Under the pieces are notes generated by a model, which did no database searches, had not been told where the DNA came from, and saw nothing but the letters and a program-made list of their open reading frames with translations. 64,000 nt of DNA, from positions 1,083,592 through 1,147,591 of the forward strand of contig CM043797.1 of assembly GCA_023974075.1 (NCBI GenBank). The letters run 5' to 3'. Shown here piece by piece: positions 11,894 through 25,800 of this stretch. The first letter of the stretch is position 1. Each line of letters begins with the position of its first letter. The translations under genes and the position numbers were made by a program. The DNA comes from Chaenocephalus aceratus (Eukaryota > Chordata > Actinopteri > Perciformes > Channichthyidae).

Positions 11894-13475
11894 TATGAGT
11901 GAGCCATACGTAATATAGTAGACATTGGCTTTGAAATAGTATAGTAACTGAGGTCTGTATCAAGCCTCATTAAGACCCACCGAGATCAGATATCCTAGTG
12001 TATCAGCCTGCGAGCCTACATTACCTTGTGATAAGTGGTCATTTCACATATAAATGTATTCTAGTGCACACATTAAGTTCAAATATGCAAATCAGGCCAT
12101 GTGTTTCGTTATGTAGTAGCTTGGTATAATCATCACCGACAGATGGAAAGACAACAATAACAAGGAATTAATATAATAACAACTCAGACAGACTGTATGT
12201 TTCACTAACAGACTGTATGGAAGTATATACATCATATTAATAACGATCATATATGATACAAATAAGACTGACAACAAGAACAAGCCACAGAAGTCGTATC
12301 ACAAGTTATCCTGGTTGGAGCTCTCCACAGCTGAAGACTTCTCCACGCTGCTTTTAAACTGTGAGTAAACAACCAACAACGCGTGCTTCACTTGGAGGCT
12401 GTCTGAAGGTGTACACAGGTCTCAGATGGACTTGGTATCACATTAACAATGATATTCAGTAATAAGTCTGGCAACAATGACTGGTTTAAATGATTTATTC
12501 AAGCTTGCAATGTTTTGAACAGACATCCCCAGTCAACTCATGTGTCTTTTTGTATTCCTTGCTGTACGCGTCCGGATATCGGCATCGCAACCACAACCTC
12601 ACACACTGGGACTGAATGTGCATCAAAGTGTTCCTATCCAGCCAAATATACCAAAAGATGAATATAAACGACAGAGAAGAAGCGATCGAAATGTGTATTT
12701 CAGTCGAAGGCCACGCCCCTGTCTAAAATAATAGAATGACGCCAGTTGTCATGACTCAAGTTATACTGTAACCCCGTTCAAATGAAATCCCCGCCAGTCA
12801 TATTTCCAAGCTTGCGCCAGGGCCGGCCACAAGACTCGCGTCTTGTGCTGCATTCACTTGCACTCGGACATTAGAGATTTTCTCTCATAATTGGAGATAT
12901 GTCCGATTAGCCACAACTTTTCTTTAAAAAAAAAGATGCCAACTGGGGTGGCAAGGGTATTTTTTAGGGTGGCAGTTTAGGGTGGCCCATGCCACCCCGG
13001 TAGATCCGCCCTTCGTACAAAGATTTCCGGTAGTAACCTTGTACATACAATGTTTTTACGGAGCATGGCTTCAGGAATAGGGATGTTACGTAAAATAGAC
13101 GTAACCATCAATTTAACCCAACCACGCTTTGTTCGCGGGAGTCACGTGATTATTGTTTTTTTTTTTTTTAACGTATTGCTTGGACTTATCTTGCCGCGAT
13201 ATTTCAGCTTCGAAAGGTCGACAGCGAGGAGCAACGAGTTCTTCAACAATTCCCTTAAAGTGTGTTTTCAGACTGTCCGCCCCGGTGTCCTGCTCTCCGG
13301 AGGCCTCGGCCTGGTTCAGGTAATCCCAGAGAAGAACCGCATAGCTCGCAGTTTATCCGCATCCAGCTCACACAAGTTATACGGGGTACATCAGCAAGCT
13401 TTTGTGGCACGAAATAGAACACACAGCTTCCTGCTGTCACCAGGAAGTGTCTCTACCCTCCGGCACACGTTAACG

Positions 13476-16400
13476 ATGGTTCTGCTGAAAGACCTCCATC
13501 CTCCCACCGAGGGAGTGCGGCACGAGCAAGCCGAGACCACGGCGGTGATGGACGGCCAGAAGCTGGGCTGCGGCACGCTGTACGTCGCAGAAACGTAAGT
13601 GATGCACGTGGCGCTTGTTTTTGTCTTTACAACACCAGTGTTAGTTTATGTGTTGAATCTTAATGTGTTGAATCTTAATTGTTGTTAGAGTTAAATACAT
13701 GAATTGTGTTAAAATAAACCAATAAACAGCATAGAACGTTTAAAAACAGATGCTCCACTCGGCGTGCTAACCACTTCCGGAGTAGTCACTTTCAAAATAA
13801 TAATTACAAATGTATTGGATGAAAAACACATAATTTGTCACCCAAAAAGTACAGTGGTGAACAAGTTAGAAGATAAGATAAGACTTTATTTATTCCGAAG
13901 GAAATTGTTGTGCCAGAGTAACAAAATACAATAAACACAGCAGCACAACAGCAAAACTGTCCACTAAAAGTGCAGCAAAAAGAGCAATTAAACATCTAGA
14001 GACAACATGAAACATAGATGGTCACACAATCAATGCAATTATTAGCAGTATTTAGTAGTGCAAGAAATAAAACGTAGTGGCAGTTACGTAATTGCACGTT
14101 ATCATAACATTCTTAACCCTCTGGAGTCTAAGGGTATTTTCTCGATTTTTAGATGTTTTCTTAAATCACCTTTTTAAATGTATTTCTTCTAACATGTGTT
14201 ACATATCAAAATGTTCAGGACAATCTCTGGTATTGCTATATATGCATATTAATCATCTTAGAGCACTGTTTGATGAGATGAGTAGCTCAAAAGCTTAACA
14301 TTTGACATCCGATTTTCGGAAAATCTTCAAAACACAAATGTACTCATGTGATCGAATTGTTTTGGTGTTTTAGATTTGGTTACCAAAGTCTTAGGATCAC
14401 AAAAGCAGTGAAATATTTGAATTACACTGTATATAAATGTGTTATTCATGTCTAAAATGAAATTTGAATTTTGAGTAAAACAGGTGTTTATCACTCTACT
14501 TTCACCACACAGCAGGGACTGAGATACATCAGGACTGAATAATGACTTCATATTACATACCAAGGTTCATGTGATGTGTACAAATACTAATTGAGCATTC
14601 AACCTTTTTTTTCAATCAACACTTTATTATAAATATGTTTTTTCAACCAACTATTTATATAAATATAAGAAACTGGAAAATCTCACTATTTACAAAATTG
14701 AACATCAGAACTTTCAACCAACTATTCATTATAAATGTCAAGACAGTGTCAAGGTCTTTGTCTGTCTTCCAAGACAGTGGGTCTGGCTGCTGGTGCATGG
14801 GCTGCTGTGTAGGTGGGGGGTACAAGTGCTATACGAGACCTCCACGAGACCTCCTTGCTGGCTGGGTTAATGGTGATGGCTGTGGTGGAGCCTTTGTGCT
14901 GAGGTGTATCTTGACCTGGGGGCCGGCACAGATGGATGTTGTGGCTGCTGGATAAACTCCGCCCGCCTGTGGGCCACTAGGCCCAGACAGCTGTGAAACC
15001 TCTCTGTTAAACAAATAAAAATGTAGGACAATAATTACAACTAATTTCATTGAAATAAAGTTCAAGTAAAATGTTGCTCAAGCACATAACAATGCACACA
15101 TAAAAAGAAAGTTTGGAGGTTGGAGAAGGAGTCCTCTCGATATCACACACAACACACACACACACCACACACACACACACACCACACACACACACACACA
15201 TACATATACAGGCTTACATCTGATTACAAAGTCTCATCTGTACAGGACGGTAAAATAATAACAGGCACACATATAATGAATCTATGACAAAGTCTCATCT
15301 GTACAGAACAGTATGATACAATAATCGATGGCAAAAACATGTCCCTGTAAATGTCTCCGTTGTGGGACGAATAAATGATTAATTTAATTATCTACACATG
15401 TAATCTCACTTTACACACAACATACGTTACACAGAGTAAACGTTTGCTAATGGAGTCTATTTTGTCCCAAGAAAAAGTTCATGACTCTCGATAAAAAAAT
15501 ATATATCATAAACCTATTGTACTTTTTCGCGGTATTCCCCACACATTGCCAGTACACTATTACTGTAATATTTACACTTACCCATGTCCAAATGGATCCT
15601 TGTTGTTGTTTGGTGTTCTGAATCAATTTCTACCTACTCCTTATAATCGAAAATATATGATTAATTACGTAAAATATGTGCACCTGGACTCCAGAGGGTT
15701 AATAATACTAATAATATTGCACATAGTTATATATAGCAGCGAGTGTATTGTAATGATGGTAATTAGATTGATATGTATATTGCACATAGTGGTGTGGAAG
15801 TTCTCAGTTCCCTTTACTTAAGGGTGAAGAGTTAAAGATTTGATTGCCACTGGGAGGACTGTGTGGGGGTCTTCGGTGTCTCAGTCTGTGGCTGAAAGTG
15901 CTCCAATAGGAAACCAGCGTGGCATGCAGGGGTGAAGACCCGTTGTCCAGAATGCTGAGAAGTTTCCTCGCATTCTCCTCCTCCCCTCCGACACCATTGC
16001 CAACGACCCCTGATTCCACTCCCAGGACAGAGCCTGCTCTCCTGAGGACTTCGCCTCGCTGCCCCAACACACCACAGCAGAGAAGAGACCACTGGAGACC
16101 ACCGAGTCATAACACGTCTGCAACATAGTGCTGCAGACCTTGAAGGACCTGAGTCTCCTGAGGAAAGACAGGCGACTCAGGCCTTCATATATATGGCCTC
16201 AGTGTTTACTCCAGTCCAGTGTATTGTCTGTGGACACCCAGGTAGCTGTCCACATCCATGCCCACGATGGGTAACTGGGCTTGGGGTGCTTGGGCTTGGG
16301 GTGCTCCGCTTCCTGAAAGTCAACCACTGGCTCCTTGGTTCTTGTGACGTTGAGCTGCAGATGGTTCTGACCGCAACCGCTCCACATCACTGTCCACCAC

Positions 16401-16759
16401 ACTCCTGTCCTCAGCTTCCTGGTCCTCTGATGACACAGCCCACAATGGCATCTGAGAACTTCTGCAGATGGCAGGACTGTGAGCAGCGTCTGAAGTCTGA
16501 TGTATGGACTGTGAACAGGAAGGGAGAGAGGACCGTGCCCTGAGGAGCGCCGGGCTGCTCAATATAATGTCAGAGGTGTTGTTCTGCAGCTTCACGTACT
16601 GTGGCCGAGCGGTGAGATCGTTGGTTTGTCCGGCTCACCAGTGGAGCATCCTCCTGCATGTCCAGTAGCTTCCTGCTGAGCAGGGCAGGTCTGGTGGCAT
16701 GGAAAGCACTGGAAAGTCAAAGAACATGACTCTCACAGTGCTGCCTGCCTTCTCCAGGT

Positions 16760-16803
<44 letters not shown>

Positions 16804-19800
16804 CTGTGCAGCAGGAAGATGATGGCGTCCTCCACTCCAATACGAGGCTGAAATGCAAACTGCAGGGGGTCTAGTGACGGTGCGACCACTGTACGGAGGA
16901 GTTTAAGGACCAGCCTCTCCAGCGACTTCATGTGATGTCAAAGCCACCGGTCTGTAGTCACTGTGTGCGTGGATGTATCTTCTTCGGCACAGGAACCAGG
17001 CATGTTGTCTTCCACAGGGCAGGGACGGCCATCATGTCCAGGCTCAGGTTGAAAATGTGCCGAAAAACTGCACACAGCTGAGCAGCAACATCCCTTCAGC
17101 AGACTGGGGCTGAGGCCATTGGCCTCCTGTAGGTCTCCTCCCACCACCTGGGTCAGTCTTGTTTCCATCCCCAGTGATGGTTCCCACGCCACACTTCCCT
17201 GGTGTTCTTTTGGGCCAGTTTACTCTCCTGCTTCCTCCTGAGCACTCCTTGCCCGTTTGTATTTCCTTCTTCAGTTGTAACTGTGCCTTCTTCATCTCCT
17301 CCGTGTCACCACTCCTGAAGGCAGTGGCGCCTTGATGTCCTTGGTCACCCAGGGTTTATTATTGGAAAAACACTTAATTGTTCTGGCGGGGATTATATTG
17401 TCCGTGCAAAAATGAATATAGTCGGTGATGCAGTCTATATCCTCCCCATGTGCATCACAGAGGACATCCCAGTCAGTCACCTCAAAACATCCCTCTCAAG
17501 TCTCCACAGCCTCCGGTGACCACGTCCGTACGGTCGTGGTAGTCACAGGTTGCCGCTGGACTGCTGGTTTATAAAGGGGTTTTAAGTGCACCAGGTTATG
17601 GTCTGATCTGCCTAAGGGGGGGGGGGGGGGGGGGAGTGCTATTGCGCTATATGCCTCCTTGACATTAGCATACAGTAAGTCTAATGTTTTGTTTTGCAAT
17701 CGACATACTGTTTAAAGGTGGGAAGAGATTTCTTTAGATTGACATGGTTGAAATCCCCAGATATTGCTATGAAGGCACTTTATTTTACAAAGACTTGCAA
17801 ATCTGTAGCAGATACGCTAACGAGTTGTTTGTAGGATGTGTAACCGGTAGAGGTGAAAGGATCTAATACTAGATCAATCAGAATATTAATAACTATTTTC
17901 ATAGTCAGATTTTCGGTTCACGTTCAATGTCAGATCGGTTCTCAAATCTGAGGATTTAATTGATTTTATTTTGTGATATTAATATGAGTGAATACAATGG
18001 GTTATACATAACTATAATTGTCTTGAAAAAGCACTTTTTTGCAATAGTTGGTAATTGATTTATAAAAATAGTGAAGTTGCAGCCCTGCAGTCAGGTTGTT
18101 TTTATTTGAACATACACCCGAAGCTGCTTCAGATACTGACTCTCACTTAGCCTGACTTTCCATTCCAAATCACTTCCTGAAATTGGTATTAATGTTCCCC
18201 ACGGTCTGTCAAACTGGTTCTGGAAGCCTGGAAGTACCATTAAAGGTACCTTAATGCAATGTGTGTGGACACGATGTGAAGCCTTCAGCTGTTAGATGCG
18301 TGTGTCTTTCGGTAGGCAGCTGTCATGGTTCGATGGCTCGGGGCTGGGATTCTTTCTGGATTATCCCAACATCGGCCCTGCATGCCATCTCCAGAGACGT
18401 CAGCTCTTACCCACAGGAGCACCTGTACGTCATGGTCAACGGCAAGATCAAAGGTGAGAGGAACACACGGGGTGCAATTAATGTTCGGAGCATCATTCAC
18501 AAAACTGTATTCGAACCATGTGTGTCGCCTTCTGTCCTGGCAGGGGAGAATGTGGTAGAAATGGCAGAGAAAGCCGGGGATGACGAAGAAGACGACAGCA
18601 GTGACAGTGGTGATGAAGACGAAGGAGTGATCACAGAGATCCGATTTGTGCCCAGCGACAAGGTGGCATGTGAGTGACCGCGCGGAGCCTGAGGGCCACA
18701 CTGATGCTCTCCTTTTTTATGAAATGTTTCGTTTTTTTACAGCCTGGGCGTCTGCCATGTTTGAATCTGATCTGATTTGGTTGTTTTTTTAACTTATTTT
18801 ATTTTAAGAAAAATAGTCCGTTGTTACTGTTTTTTAAACAGTCTGAAAGAATGGCAGCTCTCAGCTGTGTGTTTACCTTTTATATATACAGTCTATGATG
18901 TTTACACACCTCATGGCCCATCAGCCACAGCTCTCCCCCTGACCTTTCTTCTCCAGCAGCTAAGGCTGCGGCCACACGAGGACGAAAACGGTCGTTTGCG
19001 TTACTGTTTAGTGTCATATAGACCGTTCGGCCACACGAGGACGACCGAATACGGCACTAAAACGACTGAGGAAACAATAACGGGTCCCAAGGTGGATAGA
19101 ACGGCATACGCAACGCTCTGGGGGGTCAAACGGCTCCGTGTGTACGCCCTATCCGAAAATTTTCTGATAATGATGAGGCAATAGCCCCGCCTCTCCCCAC
19201 CTCTGCTGCTCACCCCCGCGTCAAAGTGAACTGCACCCTGAATTCAGATCATTATCTTTCTCTCGATATGGACCTAAACGCGAGTGAAGTCTAATCTGAC
19301 AGGACGGAGACACGCAGCTCTGCTCACCTGCAGCTCCTCCCGCTGCAGCAACACACACACTTCAAGTCAGATCATCGCCCTTAGCTATTTTAATTACCTC
19401 TCAAACTAAAACTAGTTATAAATATGTTTATTTTTACTGTCGGCCGGGTCACTCATTACTGGATCAGCTGCTGCATGAGACAGACACTGACGCTGTCCGA
19501 AGAGAGGGAGGAAAAAGAGAGGCTCCGTGTATTTTATTATTATATTATATAGAGTCGTTATTCATTTGTTTTAAAGCTCAATAAATAACAAAGAAGCCCT
19601 TTGACCGGCACTTTTATCATTTTGTCCGGAAGATTTAAACTTTAATTCACGTTGACTGGCGAAAAACTCTGCCCGGTTCCCTCGGCCCCCACCGCGGAGA
19701 ATAAACAGAAGGGCAACCATGACAACCATGCTTCTTCGCTGCTTTTGTGGAGGAAGTTACAGCACCACGTACAGGCTCCTGCATGTACTGCAGCTTCTCC

Positions 19801-22800
19801 AGCGGTTGGAGCTAAACGGAGCGGTCTCGTGTGGACAAACACAATCCGGTGAATATTGCGTGTGGACGGAAGCTTTTTTGCGTTAATCCTATGCGTTTAG
19901 CCGTTTTCGTCAAGTGACAAGCTTACAGTTAGTGAAGTAACACTTTTTTTTTTTTTTGTGAGTCACGACCTGGCTGTTTCATTCTAACATAACGCTCCAA
20001 ATATTACTGTTTCCACTCGGACTTCAATACAGCTACACCATTGTTGGTTTCCATGGTAGTGCGTCTCTTTAGTAGCGCGCAACTGAAAGTCTGAGAGGGT
20101 GGGGATTGTTCACAGAAAACAGAACAAGAATCGACAACTCCACCCTCTGCTCACTCCTTTCCTGTAATACAGGCCAGCCAGGCAAAACAGTGCACTTCTC
20201 TTTCCAGGCCATGGGGCTGGGTCAGCCACTAACATATTCATATTGCTCTTCTCAAAAAGAGAAATATGATCGTTAGTTTTTTAACTGAAATGATCGAATA
20301 AAGTCAACATTTCAGTGTTTACAAACATTGACCATACCCCCCCCCCCCCCCCCCCTAAGCCTACTGTATGTTGCGAACTCTTTGTTTAAAACTAGTTGGC
20401 CATCGCAATGTGTGTGTCCCAACCCCCCCCCCCCTGTGATCTCTCTTCTCCAGCAGTCTGGTTTGTGTTCGCATATTTATGCTGTCGCGGTTCCTGTTGT
20501 TTCTATCGCGCATTGCCGGTATGAAAGGGTCTGTGCCGGAAATATCAAACATTTAATAAAAGTGAAAAACAATGAACACGACTTAACGTATTAATAATAA
20601 TTACTTATATTTATTCCGTTTGGATGTAGGATTTTTGACTTTGTTTCGAGCAGTGATCTTCTCTTCCTCTCTGCAGCAGAGAGCTAAGCGCTGTCAGACC
20701 GGAGCTAACCCTGAAAAGTATTATCATCTGAGAGTAAAATGAATCATTATGTTATTAGTATTAAATACATATAAGTATTTTTACAACTTGTATTTAGAAA
20801 TACTCCGTTGTAATTATTGATGCATAAATGTGTTCATCCATTCAATGTGGCATCTACTATAATGGGGTTAATGTATGATATTACTTAATAATACAATACA
20901 TTATAATATATGATATGATAATTACATTTTAATTGTATTCATTTCTTATTTCATAGAAACTTATCAAACATGTAATTAAAGAATGGTGATATACACAGTG
21001 ATGGATGTTAAGGACTAATGTTTATAATAAATGGCCTAGTATTTATCCATAATAATATTTATAAAACCATTTTTAATGTAAAAGGTTCATAAAATAAAAA
21101 CACAACACTGTCATTGCAAGTGACACTCAGTTGGCTTTTACTGTATGTTCAACTGCTAAATTCATTACTGATAAAAAAAGGGCCTCTACCTAATGACCTT
21201 AAATAACACACATCTTTCTTGGATTTTTTTAACACCATAGTCCCTAATATATTTGTAGAAAGGCAGGACATTGAATTCAATCGGAAAAAATGTTTAATTG
21301 TGGAGGACCCCCTGTTTCGTGTGTCCCCCCACCCCCCACTTCTCAAACCAAAGTTACACCCTTGGATTCTAAACAAAGTCACATGACCACAACAATATTA
21401 GAAAAAATATATATTTGTATTTATTTTAGGATTTTAAAATCAGACCCGTTTTTTAATTGAAATCTGACGGCAGGCAGTGAGCTCTGATCCCCTATGATAA
21501 ATGCGCCACACCTAATCGCCGGCCACTCAGCCACAGAGCTCCCTCGATGCAAAGCAAACTGTAGACGGTGGGAAAGCACCTTGTTTTAAATAATGGTCGG
21601 ATTGTGACCTGTGAGCCTTCTGAATTACCGTGGGACAGCAGAGAACTCTAAACAAAAATGATCTTATCTTCATATTAATAATAATAAATCATACAGTATG
21701 TGTCCGAAAGGGAGCAGGAGGAAGCAAACACTGAAAATATACTGCATATTAAAGCAAACGATTGTAAAGGTAAAAGTATGAGCATAACAAATAAAGAAGT
21801 GTAAACATTTACATTATTATGATTATTTAATATATAAAGACTATATATTATTGAATTACAAGATTAGATATACTTTATTTGATCTAAAATATTGATGTGT
21901 TTTCGTTATACTGTAGTAGCCTGTGAAAACCATAACAAATATGTGTTCAAATGCTCTTCAAAACACAACTGAAGTACTGCAAGTCCATGAAACGTGTCTT
22001 TCTGTATTTGTGAATGAAGCGCCATCTAATGGTTAAATCCTGAAATTGAAAATCTGGCAATATTCGCTGCTGAACCCCCCCGCCAAACTGAATATTGTTG
22101 TCTTGAATCTAAATATCTGAAATGTTTATTTTATTAAAAAAGGAACATGTGTTGTCTCTTTTGATGCATTTAGCCTTTAAATGGACACAGCATCAAAGGG
22201 GTGCTGTAGTTTCGTTATATTTTTCAGCAGTATTGTGGTAGAGTATACATTTTAAGGATATTATTAAAAGTCAAATATAACCCAGGAAATATAACGGTGA
22301 CAGTGTTGACACTGACTTACACATTCCTAAATTGACTAATGCTACTAATGTTGCATCTTTTTTGATATGTTGGTCTGCATGCAGTGGAGTCCATGTTCTC
22401 CGCCATGTGTGAGTGCCAGGCGCTGCACCCCGACCCCGAGGACAACGACTCCGACAACGACTTCGAAGGAGAGGAGTACGATGTGGAGGAAGCCGGTGAG
22501 GACACTCACTCACTCACTCACTCACTCACTCACTCACTCACTCACTCACTCACTCACTCACTCACTCACTCACTCACTCACTCACTCACTCACTCACTCA
22601 CTCACTCACTCACTCACTCACTCACTCACTCACTCACTCACTCTCTAACATTATCAGTCTGTTTAAAATATGACATTAACGTCACAATTCTATTATCAAG
22701 GTGCCCTCAGAAAAAAAAAGGAATTCCGTTGTTTTCTTTACTGGAACATGTTTAACAGTACAAACGACAAACAAGCATGCCATCACAACGACGTTGCCTT

Positions 22801-25800
22801 GAAGTGAAGTTGGTAATGGCCAGCTGTGCTGCGTCTTTCTCTGTAACCTCTTTGGCGTGCTTCGCACTCAAATGCAAACGCATTGTTGAGGTTGAGTTGT
22901 GATAGACCAACGTCTTTTCGCAGAGCTTGCATTTAACTTCCTTTGGACTTGTATGTTTCGAAGTAGTTCCACGAGGAGGAACTCTTTTTACCTGCCGCTT
23001 TGTTCATCTTTAGTCGCACGTGTGAGGGAGAGGGAGAGGGGGGGTGGGGCGGTCGGTGTGTAGCGTGCTGCAGCAGCAGTCTGCACGCAGGCTTCCTCCA
23101 AGTTTACAGTCAAACAAACTGGTGGTATGACCATTTACAATTATTAATACTATTACTATTATTAGCATATATATATTTATATATATTTTGGTTGAAACTA
23201 AGCCAGAAAAAAAAAAAAAAACATACAAAAAATATATATATATGTAAATAAAATCGATTTTTAAAAATAATATTCGATTATGGAGACTGTAGCGAATAAT
23301 CGAATAATCGCTGGCATCCCTAATATATACATCATATATGACATAAAACAAATAAATAAACAATGAAAATATGGCAAGTTCAGGTGTTTAATAGTCTTAT
23401 GGCCTGTGGGATGAAGCTGTCCCTGAGTCTGGTGGTTTTAGTCCGGATGCTGCGGTACCGCCTGCCAGACGGCAGCAGACAGAACAGTTTGTGGCTGGGG
23501 TCTTCTTATCGTGTCCACAAGGCAGTCAGTTCCAGGGCTTGGTTAGATGTGGTTCAGCCACAGCTGAACACATTGCTGTCCCTTCTCATTAAACTCTGCC
23601 AAGTCCGATGTTGTGCAGGGTTGCGGCTAAGATGGTTTGTTTTGCAGAGGAGAACCCTTCAATGTTCACAGATATGACTGTCAATGCGGTCTTGAGGGGG
23701 TCCCTCGTTTACGGCATCGTCCTTTGTGTCTATCTCCAGGCATGATGTTTTCTCTTGGTGTTCTGTGGCTTACTTACAGCTTTCAGCGTAGCTTGTAGCG
23801 TAGCTTGTGCAGACTAGCTTGCGGCTAGCGTAGCTTGTGGCTTGTAGCGTAGCTTGTGGCTGTTTTGTAGCTTGTAACTGTTGCTTGTAGTGGTGATAGG
23901 ATTAGCAGTATCTCTAGTCGATCTCGTCAATACTCCCAGGGCTGCGACGTGGACGCTCCTTTTGGCTGGGGTGATGGGGGTCTTTTATAATCCTGAGGGC
24001 TTTCTTCCTGAGCCGCTGGGAGGGAAGGTCCTCCATGGATGGCAGCTCCGTCCTGATGATGTTCTGTGCAGTTTTCACCACCCTCTGTAAAGCCTTGCGG
24101 TTGAGGGCGGTGCAGCTGCCGTACCGGGCCGTGATGCATGTGAAGTGCAGTAAAAGCCATCCGGCCGTATGGACACAGCTCTAGGCTCATGAGCACCTCA
24201 TGATAAGCACAGTTTCAGTGCCCAGGCCCCGGGGCCCGACAACATAAAGGATGGTGTGGGTGTGTGCGCCCATTATGTGAAAAGGAGATGGATATCAAAG
24301 TACAGGGTGCTCATCTGTTCACCTCAGGTTCTGTGGTTTCTGTCAGGCACGAACAGACTCTGTAACATGCTGCTGACTGGACAACGTGTTCTCATCTATC
24401 TTTTCTTTGTCTCTTTTGTCACTCTTCGTCTCCCTGCTCGTCTGGACCCGGCTGCAGAAGCAGGTTAGACATCCAGCATGCATCACTGCATCTTTACACA
24501 ACCCACGTCTTCTGTTGAGCCTTTACAGCGACACTTGTGTATGTTCGAAATCAAAACGCTCAGGGACTTATTGACAGCGTTGTTTGATTGGTGTTTTCTA
24601 AATAGTTCTTATTGTTGTCTTGTAAGGAGCCCAGGATCAGGGACACCTTTGGAAGCTAGTGGGGATCTAAATAAAAAAGATTAACCAACACTTTACGAAA
24701 GAAAAACACTTCGTACAAACACTTAGAAATATATGAATAGTTAATCACAGTTGTACAGTGTCTTCATAGTGGTCTTCATACTGTAAATTACTAAATACAG
24801 ACAATGTATTTATAGCTCTGTAAAGTAGGGCTGTGCAATTAATCGTATTTTAATCGCGATTACGATTATGGCTTGAGACGATTATGAAAACAGCAGAATT
24901 GACAAAATACAATTTATTTTTGCTGGGTGCGCTTTCGCCCCTCCCTAAAAGCCCACTCGGCCACGTGGGAGTGACATGTGTTGTGAGTGTTCAGCGCGAG
25001 CGAAGATGTCAGAACAAGAGCAGCAACTCGTTAAAAAGAAGGGTAAAACTATTTCCACTATTTGCAAGTACTTTGTCTTTACATTTCACATCGCTAAAGA
25101 TATGTGCCCAGTTAGCACTGTTAGCAACCAGGGCTTCAAGCAACTACGCCATGCCGTCTCGGTATTATTTCAGCAGGTCTGCGCTGCCTGCACTATATGA
25201 CACATGCCGTGGGGAAGTTGAGAGAGATGTGGCTTCAGCTGACTACTTTGCTACCACAACAGACCTATGGTCTAGCCCTGGGGTGCCCAACCAGTCGATC
25301 GCGAGATGTGTCTAAAAATAGAACAACAATATTCTGTTTTATCGTTAATGTCCTGTAACATAATCTTCCTGTGCCAGAATAATGCACTTGAACGCATCAA
25401 AGCTTTGTGATTGGCCGGCGTCACCCCATGTGTCGGGGCGTGGCTGAGGGTCTTCAGTACAGGTGGCTTGTCACCTGCCTGCGCTCATCTCTGAAACCAG
25501 ACCATGTCAACAGGCTGGTGTTTCTTGCATGAGCAGCCCTACCAGCATGTGCCATGGTGGCCTAAACATTTTTATTTGGTCTTAAATTGTAGTTCAACAT
25601 TTATTTCCTGTTACTTCTGGACCATGACGGTGGGCCAGCCTTCAACGTTTAACTGAGTGGAATATGTGGAATATGTTGAATATGTTTTACCAACATGTTG
25701 GCTATATGTTAAGGAGTTTTCAGTAGGTTGTGACAGTGCACTGCATCATATTTGATTTAATTTATTTTGGTCTAATTTATTTTTATTTATCATATTAATA

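Larger units (their letters stand above)
10691..13475 (+). promoter_or_regulatory. Intergenic region ending in the clns1a promoter and 5' leader
   Basis: Most of this is AT-rich DNA without genes, apart from the elements listed separately. A short GGGTGGC-rich palindromic patch at about 12940-13005 looks like a transposon relic. From about 13180 GC content rises, as expected for a promoter and leader. The clns1a frame is open upstream of the chosen start to 13050, but that part has no resemblance to pICln. Confidence 0.4.
13870..17760 (-). mobile_element. Rex1-like LINE relic, interrupted by a piggyBac-type element
   Basis: On the minus strand, family blocks run in order: endonuclease end (TLDLLYANVKEAYSAIALPP, GRSDHNLVHLKPLYKP) near 17500-17700, DWDVLCDAHGEDIDCITDYI and CFSNNKPWVTKDIKA near 17330-17480, RT start (MKSLERLVLKLLRTVVAPSL DPLQFAFQPR) near 16830-16930, and the C-terminal LSILDNGSSPLHATLVSYWS near 15850-15950. 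The 3' UTR-like part with GATAAGACTTTATTTATTCC is at 13875 on the far side of the inserted element. Frames are broken and an (AC)n tract sits inside the RT, so it is dead. It lies in clns1a intron 1, antisense. Confidence 0.85.

Noticed and set aside
13050..13475. Longer N-terminus for pICln starting at 13050
   Set aside because: The frame is open, but the extra 142 residues show no family similarity and include a poly-T stretch; the family starts at the equivalent of 13476.
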